From: Chrysogorgia sp. JL179-B06
Taxonomy: Eukaryota > Cnidaria > Anthozoa > Scleralcyonacea > Chrysogorgiidae
Direction of reading: 5' to 3'
DNA: 64,000 nt
Assembly (NCBI GenBank): GCA_035772405.1
Contig: JAYKKM010000005.1
Coordinates: 1,097,501 to 1,161,500, forward strand
Every line of letters starts with the position of its first letter. Positions within the stretch are counted from its first letter, which is position 1. The notes beneath the pieces were generated by a model. It saw only the letters and a list, made by a program, of their open reading frames with translations. It was not told the DNA's origin and made no database searches. The translations under genes were made by a program, and so were the position numbers. Positions 23,446-33,379 of the stretch are shown here, in pieces.

Positions 23446-24465
23446 AACTGAGGTGGGCGCTTGGGTTTGGAACGTGAAGGTATCCTCGGTCGCCTTCCAT
23501 AGAACTCCCAGAGTTTCAAGGTTGGTACGGTACCATCTTGAATTTCCAGGCCGGGTAGTCGGTCCTCGATGTGGATGTCTTCAATCACGGCAACCTCATT
23601 AGACACCCATTTGTTTAGGTCGAAACCAGACCAAGAGAACAGCTCCGAAACTTGTCGGATTTTGGCTTCTGATACCGTTTCGCAGGAACCTAACACGTCG
23701 TCCACGTACATGGCATTGTCAACTGTGTCCGCAGCTTCAGGACAAAGGCCTTTTTGGGCATCGGCGTGCGAATGTAAGACGTGTTGCGCACAGAAAGGTG
23801 ACGCTGTATTCCCGAACGGTAATCGAAGGAATTCGTAGACGTCTGGTTGCTTTGTTTGGTCGAGGTCTCGCCAAAGAAACCTGTGATAAGGGCGGTCGTC
23901 CTCCGACAGTCCGACTTGCAAGAACATCTGTGAAATGTCGGCGGATATTGTAACAGGGGCCCAACGAAAACGGACCAGGACGTCCACCAATTATCGTTGA
24001 AGTTTGGGTCCCGATAGAATAGCGTCGTTCAGGCTTTTTCCATTCAGTTTAGCTGCGGCATCGAAAACGATCCGGACTTTTGTAGTGGTCTTTTAAATTT
24101 CTAACGACGGGAAAGTGAGGGAGTAACCATTGTTCTCCATCGGTCAAGGATACCTTACTTATATACCCTTTTTCAAGATAATATCCTATAATCTTGTGGT
24201 AGGCGCTGGCAACTGTAGGTTTCTTCAAAAGTGATGTTTCCAGATTTTTTAGTCGTGAATGGGCCATCTCATAGTTGCTCTCGAACTTTGGCTCACCTTC
24301 TCTCCAGGGGATTCCGATTTCATATCTTCCATCTTTGAAGACTTGGGTCTCCTCCGCTCTTTTTACCGCTTCTATTTCATTTGGCGTCAAGGCTTGGAAG
24401 CCACAGTTGCCTTCGGAGGAGGCTAGCGCCGTACCACAGGGAGACCATTGTACAGTGTGTATCAA
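23424..24465 (-). pseudogene. BEL/Pao reverse transcriptase, broken
   Basis: The start of the Pao domain is visible as YEIGIPWREGEPKFESNYEM, then LEKGYISKV and LPHFPVVRN. The reading then slips frame near 24060 and hits a stop near 23990, and resumes with WAPVTISADISQMFLQVGL (motif A region), LRLPFGNTASPFCAQHVL (motif B region) and MYVDDVLGS (catalytic YVDD). SGFDLNKWVSN follows, as expected for the Pao connection to RNase H. The catalytic aspartates are present, but the broken frame precludes a full polyprotein. Enzyme role: copying element RNA into DNA within capsid-like particles. Confidence 0.88.
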
Positions 24466-24704
24466 AAAAAACTGAACCCTTAGAAAACGATCTTAATACA
24501 CCTGGGAAATTAAGATAACTTGTAATCGTGTGAAGGAGCATAACTGCAAAGAAACATGTTAAATATATTAACGTTTCTTTGCAGTTATGCTCCTTCATAC
24601 GTTTACAAGTTATCTTAATTTCCCAGGTGTATTAAGACCGTGTTTTTAATTTCCCAGGAGTATAAGACTGTTTTCTAAGGGTTCAGTTTTTTTTATACAC
24701 ACTG
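24453..24704. mobile_element. Tc1/mariner-like palindromic MITE
   Basis: 252 bp flanked by TA on both sides (24451-24452, 24705-24706). Inverted ends are CAGTGTGTATCAAAAAAAAC and its counterpart. The arms are nearly complementary up to a small centre (CATGTTAAATATATTAACG). The right arm carries a second, partial copy of the TTAATTTCCCAGG phrase. It interrupts the upstream part of the BEL/Pao element. Confidence 0.9.
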
Positions 24705-24923
24705 TACATAGATGAATAGCATTATACACAACTATCAACTATAATATCAGCAATAATACACGAAAATGACTGAAAAATTTTAACTGACTAGTACTTGAAA
24801 ATGATTGCATTATCTGTTTGCGAATATACTTCGTTGTTTGTTCTACTCCAACGTTTGAACTATGCTATGTGACGGCAAACAAAGAGTCGCCATTAAGGAT
24901 AACAACAATGAAATACTTATATC

Positions 24924-25410
24924 TTATTGAATGGTTTGGCATATAATACGGCCGGGTATTTTACGAGTTTCTCAAGTATTCGCCGCCGGCGAGAAACGAG
25001 TAAAATACCCGGCCGTATTATATGTCAAACCATTCAATGAGGTTTTTATTATATGACTACTTGCAGAAATTGAATAAGTTTGTATTTATTTCATTTCCTC
25101 GTTTGTTTGTGATACGTTGTCAGACGTTGTTTCTGTTAAACTGTCCATTGCTTTGAGATATTCATCGTCAAAGTCGTCAGAGTTTAACGAAAATAATAAG
25201 GCGTCGTTCATGTCTGTACTTACATTTTCAAAATTAAAAAGACAGTTCGCATCCGCCATTTTAGGCTTTGGTTTAAAGCCGCAAAAAAATCCGTATTTTT
25301 GTTCTGTTCAGAAGAGGAGAAATACGGATTTTACCATGCAATACGACCTGGTATTTGTTCTGTTCTCGTGCCCTTATATGGAAGAATTACGTCATTGTCA
25401 TATAATAAAA
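24924..25410. mobile_element. Insertion in the transporter: palindrome plus short inverted-end element
   Basis: Two parts lie back to back. 24926-25038 is a near-perfect palindrome with ends ATTGAATGGTTTG and arms ATAATACGGCCGGGTATTTT. 25042-25410 has inverted ends TTTTATTATATGAC / GTCATATAATAAAA and an inner hairpin AAATCCGTATTT. Host sequence resumes on both sides. Whether it is one compound element or two insertions is unclear; no convincing target duplication is seen. Confidence 0.65.
25086..25259 (-). CDS. Small acidic ORF inside the inserted element
   Basis: A 57-codon frame beginning MADANCLFNFENVSTDMNDA and ending TNEEMK-stop, rich in Asp, Glu, Ser and Thr. Its codons look protein-like and it sits between the element's inverted ends, so it may be the first exon or a residual ORF of the autonomous parent. 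GTAAGT occurs right after codon 12 (ENV), so a splice donor there is possible. I recognise no family. Confidence 0.35.
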   Translation of the reverse strand: MADANCLFNFENVSTDMNDALLFSLNSDDFDDEYLKAMDSLTETTSDNVSQTNEEMK

Positions 25411-26825
25411 TTGAGTATTGTGCCTTGAAAGAAGCTCAGTGTTTGAGCGACAAATGGCCCGATGATCATTCCTATTCGGCTTATGGAGTAGGCGATTCCC
25501 ATACCTATCCCTCTTCTTGAAGTTGGATACACTTCACTGGTGTATATAAATATTAACGTTGACTGGCACAACAGGATACCTCTTGACAGTGTTACAATTA
25601 CCAGTACCACGGTCTTGTGTTTGAATCCAATGATCAGTACAACTATTTGCAATGTCATAGACACCAAAGTATCAAAAACAATTAAGATTTTGTCGCTAAT
25701 GAAATGACTTGCGAGCGTAGTCAATAGGACTAAGAAGATTTCAGGCAAACTCATCCACGCCAACGTTGTATAATTACCATAGTAATCCTCCTTCGCCGCA
25801 TCTTCCTGCTTGGATACGAAGGGAATCTTATTGTCGGTGGCGACTTCTGTTGCTGAAAATACTGTGAAGTAATAACTTATGAAAGAGAAAAACCAAATAA
25901 GCCAAAGAAAACAAGTTGCACTCCCTTGGTCGTGACGAAATAATTCCATGACATTTCCTCTTTTCGCATTAGTCGTGTCCTGTACATTATTGTACAGTTG
26001 CCATTTACGAAACATTGAGACTTTATTGGCTGGAGCGATTCGCTTTAAAATCTGCATAGCTTTCTCGTCATTCCCGGATGCAAGGCAAAATCGTGGCGAT
26101 TCTGGCACTAATGCTGTTCCAGTGAGAAACATGGCTGCTGGAATGCACACCAAAAATAATAATCCACGATATCCCACGAAGCTTTGTTGTGTATTAGCAA
26201 TTGCTGATATCAAAAACCCCACGGTCCAAAACACACAGGCTGAGAGTGAAAATTTTGTTCTGTTTTCTCTGGGGAAAAATTCTTCGATCATTGTTATAAC
26301 TTGCGTTTCTAATGCAAGACCAATTCCCGTGAAGAATAGGAACGCTAAAATCCAATAGTAATTTAAAGCGAAAGAACTCGCGAAACCAAAGCCAAGTATG
26401 AAAGATATGCTTCCGATAAGGGCTGGTTTTCTGCCATACTGGTCACTGATCCATCCCCAGAACGAAGCTCCGATGGTCATACCGCATGTTGTTATGACAG
26501 GTATCAGTGCTTCGTGCCACTTTGAGAGTTTCCATTCGTATTTGAGCACTGGGGAGATGATAGACAACACTGAAATTTCCAACGAAACCAGCAAGAATAA
26601 GCAGCCAAGTATGAGAAATAGCTTAATGTGGAAAAATCCCAAGCCAATCTCGTCAATAATGTCGTCGATTGTGACCACTCTCAGATCATATTCAGCTTTC
26701 TTGCCTTCTTGACTTTTGAGCCTTTGATATTTATTAATGTCGGCTATGGTTGCTTCCTTATTGAAGAGTCCAAATCCTGGCAAGCAGTGAATGAACGATT
26801 GAAGTTTGGATTTGATTGAATCCAT

Positions 26826-27409
26826 GGCGGTTTCAAACTGCTTGGCCTTCCACTTCTTATAACAACGGTATTTCAGAGCATTCTGAAACTATTAAATAAA
26901 TGTCCTGCCCTTGACAACCAGGCCTTTGCTAAATTACTAAAAGCATTGAAGTGTATACAGTGTGTATAAAAAACACTGAACCGGCATAAAATTAATTAAC
27001 ATTCGGCTAAACTGCATAATGCAATGCCACTTTTGAGACTGGCTCATGCATAAAAAATTACTTTACACCTAATAGTGTTAGCATTAGGGTGATAGTTACA
27101 AAACTCGTTAGGCGGGGGTTAGAAAACTCGTGGCGGGGGGTTAGGATCTTTGTTGTTTTGGGGTTAGCGGTTATTTGTTAATGTAATGTAGACTGTCTAC
27201 ATTAACTATGTTATATAGTTATATAGGGGTTCAATTAGTTTTGATGCTAAGTATAGGGAGTGTAGTGGAGCCATGGAGCCTTTAAATTTAGATAAAGCTT
27301 GAAAAATTGGCATTGTATTGTGCAGTTGCTCCTAACATTCTTTCAAACAACCTATTGTCACCTTGACACCTCTGAGCCACGGTGCGTAAAAAAATATGGT
27401 TTTATACCC
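26826..27409. other. Upstream region of the transporter; no gene
   Basis: It contains a solo Tc1-like end (CAGTGTGTATAAAAAACACT at 26958 preceded by TA) and, at about 27095-27170, a fragment (AAAACTCGTTAGGCGGGGGT, TTAGGATCTTTGTTGTTTTG) of the MITE found complete at 41100 and 51240. A transporter promoter should lie here, but no motif is convincing. Confidence 0.5.
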
Positions 27410-28640
27410 CTCGGGCAATCAAGGGGCCGTTTACACGAGCGTTGGTTCCCAACCGTCTACGAATAAACTCCTATTAGCGTTTACACGATAGCCGGGTCAA
27501 CCGGTTGGCGAGCCTGTGAATGCGTGAAATTTTTGTTAATTTATTCATGTAACACATGAGGTTGACCAACCTCGTACCCAGGGTCTTCTCAGTGCCCGGG
27601 GGAGCGCCCGGGATGGGAGGGGAGTGGAGCGAGGGAAGAGAAGACCCTGGTAAAGGCTGGTCACGTGACTCCAAGGATATTGGATTATTTTGTGGGCCGG
27701 ATCGCTGTGAAAACATACCACAAACTTCTATAATTGAAAGTATAAACAGTATATGGGTATAATTTAAAAATATTACAATTTATTGGAAAGACAGTAAGTA
27801 CGGACTGCAGACAGACGTTGGAAGATGGTGGATTACTTCGAAAAATACGTTGATTTACTGGACATTTGTTGCTGTCATAAGATAAACATGATCAACGCCA
27901 GAACAGTTCGAATACAGCGCTCTTACCGGACACAGAATTTTGTATGAGCACTGTATACAATTGTTAGTTAGCACTGTATACAACTTCCTCGTTCTTTAAA
28001 AAATCCCGTTTATTTTATCTAGGATAGGTTTAATTCATGAATTGGACAACTCCAGGACAAAAATAAACGGGATTTTTTAATGAACGAGGCAGTTCTATAC
28101 AGTGCTAAATTTCTGTGTCCGGTACACGAAGTAAGAGCCGAATACAGTCTGACTATGACTATTATTTTAAATATTAAAAGTGTTGAAAGCATTTATAGGG
28201 ATTTCTGGTGTGGTTTCGGTCTCGACGTTTTATATTCAAACTGCATATTTCCAGATCTGCTACAGGTACTTTAATTCGAACAGTATATTGACCATTGGAG
28301 ATGTTATTTTTGTAATTATTTATAGTCTGACAAATACAAATTAAAACTGTTGTTTAATAGTGTTTTGAGTTTTTATTACTTATTGAACATATTACTGTCT
28401 TTCCAATAAATTGTAATATTTTTAAATTATCCATATACCGAGTATGTTTTCACAGCGATGATATAAGCGAGAATAAGCCAGGTTACAAAATAATCCAATA
28501 TCCTTGGAGTCACGTGACCAGCCTTTACCAGGGTCTTCTCTTCCCTCGCTCCACTCCCATCCCAGGCGCTCCCTCCCCGGACACTGAGAAGACCCTGGGT
28601 ACGAGGTTGGAGGTTGACTACCCGGGCTCGTGTGAAGTGT
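27410..28640. mobile_element. Fold-back element with about 220-bp arms
   Basis: The left arm (about 27570-27800) and right arm (about 28390-28612) are inverted copies: AACCTCGTACCCAGGGTCTT, GGTCACGTGACTCCAAGGAT, ATTACAATTTATTGGAAAGA. The outer ends carry GGGGCCGTTTACACGAGCG on the left and a poorer counterpart on the right. A second inverted repeat is nested in the spacer. Confidence 0.75.
27925..28123. repeat. Nested inverted repeat inside the fold-back
   Basis: Arms ACCGGACACAGAATTTTG / AAATTTCTGTGTCCGGT, AGCACTGTATACAA-type words and AAAAAATCCCGTTTATTTT / AAAATAAACGGGATTTTTT, separated by about 45 bp. The left arm has an additional copy of TTAGCACTGTATACAA. Confidence 0.8.
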
Positions 28641-28700
28641 GAGCGATTGTCGTCGAAGCTTGTCATTTCTGTTGTTGTTATTCTCAATCTCGTGCAAGCA

Positions 28701-28870
28701 AAATCGGAGATGGATTATCTGGAATAGTATAAATCGGAGATGGATTATCTGGAATAGTATAAATCGGAGATGGATTATCTGGAATAGTATAAATCGGAGA
28801 TGGATTATCTGGAACAGTATAAATCGGAGATGGATTATCTGGAATAGTATAAATCGAAGATGGATTGTAT
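28701..28870 (+). repeat. 30-bp minisatellite, about 5.7 copies
   Basis: The unit begins AAATCGGAGATGGATTATCT and ends GGAATAGTAT, with only three substitutions across the array plus a shortened last unit. It is open on both strands (RRWIIWNSIN; PSPIYTIPDN). Confidence 0.95.
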
Positions 28871-29644
28871 AAAAACGTCGACTTCAATTCCTATGTCGTT
28901 GCGGCGCATTTAGAATTCGTAGACGGTCGGTAGCATCTTTGATGGTCGGTAGCATCACTTGGGACATTTTACGCGCGACTATTTGTTTATAATATTCTAA
29001 ACCAAACCCTAAAACTAACCCTAACCTTAACCCTTACCCTATTAAAAAGAAAAAAAGTAAAGTAAAAATAAAATTAAAAAAAAATAATAATACTCACCCA
29101 ACACTCGAAGCCGACCTCACAAGTAAAAAGACCGCAATAACACAGACCACTCAGCTATGCAAGCGAACTTGAAATATTCAGTTGATAATCAATATTTATG
29201 TTATCCCATTGTAAGTGAACCATATACATAATACAAATTAGCGTTGTTGCGTTGTATTCTCAAATACGCGAACGCATAGCAGTTGAATTCGAGGTTGAAG
29301 ACTTTTTGGCCCTGTGGAATTGCCTAAAGTTAATTGGGATGTAGAAGATTTGATGCAAAATCTCTCACAAAATCCCGCCATAACCTGGCCATAGGCAGAT
29401 TGAATTTATTGATAATTTAATCAGATACTTGAATGGCAATTTTACAAACTAGAAAAGTTGGAAAATTGAAAAACTCAAGTTACAAAAGTGATAAGTTAAA
29501 TTAAAATACTTAAAATACTAAGAATTATTTACAAATACAGTTCAAACTAAGTGATTTACTAGGACTATATACAATTAAAAGCAACTATCCCACATCTTAA
29601 CACATGTCGGTAAGAAGCTATTGCTAAAATGTTTCGTTCTACAT
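28871..29644. other. No gene seen; degenerate telomere-like words
   Basis: Around 29003-29041 are AAACCCTAAAAC, AACCCTAACC and AACCCTTACCCT, resembling decayed AACCCT repeats. The rest is AT-rich. Confidence 0.45.
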
Positions 29645-31694
29645 TTAAATATTAAATGGCAATTTACGGGCAAAACGGAAGTTATAACGGTGAACAACGG
29701 GTTCAGGGTCCCTTCTGTCGAAGAGAGTCGATAGGTTCAGCTCGCGTAGTCCTTGACTGTATGGTAAGTGTGGATGGATTATTCGAACAGCACGCCGTTG
29801 TATGTCCTCAACGCAGTCTCTCAACAATAACGTCAAAGAGAAGTGCCACACAGGACAGGCATATTCAAGTACAGGTCTAACAAAATAGCAGAAAATGGAA
29901 CGAAGATCGCCCGAAGGAACACCGCTCCGCTTTAACGTCCGTAGAGCACACAAGCGCTTGCTAGCTTTAGAGCATATATAATCGATGTGCTTTCCCCACT
30001 TAAGGTCAGATGATAACACGACGCCCAGCAGTTTAGTTGTCTGTACAGCCTCCAACGATTGACAGTTGGCAGTAAGTGGTGGGAGCAATGGCTTGTTCTT
30101 GAGGAATGACACAGTGAACTCCTTGGTCTTTTGTACGTTCAGTTTCATGTTATTGGCAGACGACCACTGGGTAATATTGTTAATCTCCTGCTGCAGAGTA
30201 GATGAATCAATAGCGGTTGCGGATATGACTTCGTAAATCGTACAGTCGTCCACATACTTATAAAGAGGCAGCGCGGTAGACAAGTCATTTACCATGACGA
30301 GAAAGAATAACGGTCCAAGTTTGGTTCCCTGTGGTACACCTTCACAGACTGTCTTCCAGCAGGATCTGAATTGACCCAGCTTTACGCGCTGTTGACGGTT
30401 TCGCAGGAAGTCAGCGCACCAGTTCAGTAGGATAGGAGGGACGCCAAGAAGTTGAAGTTTATGACTCCTTGGTCTTTTGTACGTTCAGTTTCATGTTATT
30501 GGCAGACGACCACTGGGTAATATTGTCAATCTCCTGCTGCAGAGTAGATGAATCAATAGCGGTTGCGGATATGACTTCGTAAATCGTACAGTCGTCCACA
30601 TACTTATAAAGAGGCAGCGCGGTAGACAAGTCATTTACCATGACGAGAAAGAATAACGGTCCAAGTTTGGTTCCCTGTGGTACACCTTCACAGACTGTCT
30701 TCCAGCAGGATCTGAATTGACCCAGCTTTACGCGCTGTTGACGGTTTCGCAGGAAGTCAGCGCACCAGTTCAGTAGGATAGGAGGGACGCTAAGAAGTTG
30801 AAGTTTATGACTCCTTGGTCTTTTGTACGTTCAGTTTCATGTTATTGGCAGACGACCACTGGGTAATATTGTCAATCTCCTGCTGCAGAGTAGATGAATC
30901 AATAGCGGTTGACTTCGTAAATCGTACAGTCGTCCACATACTTATAAAGAGGCAGCGCGGTAGACAAGTCATTTACCATGACGAGAAAGAATAACGGTCC
31001 AAGTTTGGTTCCCTGTGGTACACCTGCACAGACTGTCTTCCAGCAGGATCTGAATTGACCCAGCTTTACGCGCTGTTGACGGTTTCGCAGGAAGTCAGCG
31101 CACCAGTTCAGTTTATGCAGTAGAATATTGTGGTCGATCCTGTCGAAGGCTTTGGAAAAGTCTAACAGACAGGACCGAACCAATGTCTTGGGTGTCTCTG
31201 TCGCGTGCAACAATTGATGGATGAGGTGGACAAGGGCGTGGGTAGTGGAGGATTTGTTGACGCCACCAAACTGGAATGGGTCTATGTGAGGCATTATGAT
31301 GGAAGCCAGCCAATTAAACACGAAACCTTCGAGCACTTTGCTAAGGACAGCGGTTAAAGAAATTGGCCTGAGGTCGCTATCAATGGAGCGCGGCTGGGGA
31401 ACTTTCCCTAAGGGCAGGACGTTGGCACACTTCCACAATGAAGGAACGTAGCCTTGGTTAATAGATAAATTGAATATAGAACACACAGGACGGCATAACA
31501 CTGGTGCGAAGTTCTTCAGAACCCAGTTAGGAATTTCGTCCGGTCCACATGACTTACGCTCTTTGATGGCCGATAGCGAACGTTCAACAGCTTCTTGGCT
31601 AATGATGTACTCGTCGGGGGTATTATGTACAGGAATGGGAGTGAATTCAAGAGGCGGGATATCACCAGCAATATCTTGTCATCAGTTTCCTTAA
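29645..31694 (-). pseudogene. CR1/L2-like LINE reverse transcriptase, 5'-truncated and internally triplicated
   Basis: Reading leftward: the fingers region (LRPISLTAVLSKVLEGFVFN), motif A (CLLDFSKAFDRIDHNILLHK), motif B (GVPQGTKLGPLFFLVMVNDL) and the catalytic YVDD of LYKYVDDCTIYE. Then come SSTLQQEINNITQWSSANNM and the thumb and C-terminal part (LLGVVLSSDLKWGKHIDYIC, PVLEYACPVWHFSL, CVEDIQRRAVRIIHP). The stretch from motif B through the YVDD occurs three times in tandem with a 346-bp period, which shifts the frame each time. Endonuclease and ORF1 are absent. A minisatellite tail is not obvious. The copy cannot be active. Confidence 0.82.
30118..31110 (-). repeat. Tandem triplication within the LINE, 346-bp period
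   Basis: Copies start at 30118, 30464 and 30810, each with ACTCCTTGGTCTTTTGTACG. The first two joins read GAAGTTTATGACTCC. The third copy has lost about 8 bp (TGCGGATA) near 30908. Differences between copies are few, so the event is recent or an assembly artefact. Confidence 0.9.
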
Positions 31695-33379
31695 AAGCTT
31701 TTTATTGTCTTTAGTTCGAGTGACTTTACACAGGCACACATTTGTTGATTTAGTTTAATTAAATCTAGAGTATAAATTTAAACCAAGAAGATGCTTCGAT
31801 TTATTTACATTAGTTACCCACATTTCGTAACGAACCTTTAAAGTCGAATTGCTTCTTAAATACTTTATGAAACTGTAAAATAATATAATGATTATGTAGC
31901 TTATCTTATCATGTCAATTTAGTTAGGAACTATGGTTATTTACTATACGGAAAAACCTTTCAATGTACGATTGGTACAATTGATGAAATGCCCAACGTCA
32001 CATTCCAACCAACGCCTTCAAAAGATCAAGCCAAGCAGACTGGTATCGAATAATCTGATTGGTTCCTCGCAGATGATCATGTCAATCTTTTCTAACTTAC
32101 ACAGCGACTATAAAAGAATGTGTTCCTCTCACAATAGTCAGTGGTACAAAGAACAGGCAGAACGACAGCCGTATAAAGAACACAGACAAGCACAGCAGAA
32201 GTAAAGTAGAACAAGGACAGAAACAATATTTGAAGCCAAAGAACTGGAGACACAAAAGAACTGACTGAACATTTGAACATTTAACTTTATATATTCTTTT
32301 TAGTAGATTCCTTACATTGTTATCCCATTAAAGATCCTTAACCTCACGCCTGTGTGCTCTACCTCTGAGAAGTTCCCCTATATAACCGATTGGTGGAGGT
32401 TATATAACATTTGTACTAAATATTTAAAATAACATTTGTACTAAAATCCAAAGAAAACTTTATACTTTAATCAATATGGCATTTACTCAAGACCAGAACA
32501 AGATATCATCATGTTGATATGTTTAAGTTTTGTAAATGTACATGAGTAGATTAACTTGAATCATATAGTGGCAGAGAACAACATATCTCACCTCTTTGTA
32601 GAATTTTCTATAGGTTTAACCGTTCTTGGAGTTGAATGTGGGCTCATACTTTGCATTTTCCCCTCGCAAGCGAGGTTGCGAAGCGCGACCTAGCGAAGCA
32701 AGGCGTCTTAAGAGAGTTGAATTCTGGCCTGCTACACATTCCTAATATTCCTTTGGACGGACCAACATTCTTAACATTCCATTGGTATACCGCCTCGTAA
32801 ACAGGTGTAAAGTGTCGTAACATTCGAGCGTTTTACGAACAGCAAATTTTTTAATTTTTTAATTTTTTTGATCGATTTTATTAGATATTAATGTAAATAC
32901 AAAAAATACCCAAACGGAAAGAGCGCGAACGGGACTCGAGGACCCATGCGAGCGCCTTCGGTAAATACGTACCTAAAATGAACAGGTTTTGTGATTGGCT
33001 ACATGGAACAAAAGTGGTTAGGGTTAGGACATTGGTTTCTTTGTGGTTGATTCTATTGTTTTATTTGTGGTTGATTCTATTGTTTTATTGTTTTAATCAA
33101 CCAATCTCAAAACTTGATAGTATAGGTAGGTGATGACCCAGCCAATTTCCCGTTGAAATTAAAAATACATAAAGTCATAGATCAACTGCATGCTTGGAAT
33201 TCACGATGCACCAATACACACGCGCAGCCCCAACCCCATTCTTCCGAACTCCACTGAAAGAACAAAATGAATAAAACTGAGTGCAATTCAGAAGAACGAG
33301 ATCGAAGCTGCACACATACAACGATGCTCCGTGGAATCCAAGCAGTTGTACATTGGAAAACTATCAGTGACAGGAGCAG
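31695..33379. other. No gene seen; possible LTR fragment
   Basis: AT-rich. At about 32378-32400 a phrase CCGATTGGTGGAGGTTATAT resembles an LTR end followed by a primer-binding region, but no partner LTR was found. CCCCTCGCAAGCGAGG (32663) recurs at 35862. Confidence 0.4.

Larger units (their letters stand above)
21176..24450 (-). mobile_element. BEL/Pao LTR retrotransposon, 5'-truncated
   Basis: The domain order on the minus strand is reverse transcriptase, RNase H, integrase with zinc-binding N-terminus, then a C-terminal DUF5641-like domain: the BEL/Pao order. Gag and protease are missing and the right side is interrupted by a Tc1-like MITE. The coding region is broken by frameshifts or stops near 24060, 23990, 23430, 23110, 22130 and 21650. 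Confidence 0.9.
24843..26825 (-). pseudogene. SV2/SVOP-like major facilitator transporter, last segment interrupted
   Basis: The ATG at 26825 opens an intronless frame of 475 codons. After a polar N-terminus come about eleven membrane segments of a major facilitator protein: TM1 about residues 64-90, TM2 about 108-130, then the family signature GWISDQYGRKP between TM2 and TM3. The TM6-7 loop carries VPESPRFCLASGNDEKAMQI, and TM10-11 carry YTSEVYPTSRRGIGMG, all as in SV2/SVOP and SLC22-type organic ion carriers. After GPFVAQTLSFFQGTILN the frame runs into inserted DNA and stops. On the far side of the insertion, 24920-24843 on the same strand, an in-frame remainder reads ISLLLSLMATLCLPSHSIVQ and ends TLE-stop, which fits TM12 and the cytosolic tail. 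So the allele is broken within TM12. The protein would sit in a plasma or vesicle membrane; the substrate is unknown. Confidence 0.8.

Noticed and set aside
25117..25428. A 103-codon plus-strand frame next to the transporter
   Set aside because: It lies antisense to the small acidic ORF, crosses the inner hairpin and ends in the transporter; it looks like a shadow frame.
29003..29041. Telomeric repeat tract
   Set aside because: Only a few degenerate AACCCT-like words with no regular array; at best an interstitial remnant.
31932..32204. A 90-codon plus-strand frame
   Set aside because: No domain, no neighbours that support it, and a composition like the surrounding AT-rich DNA; possibly part of a decayed LTR.
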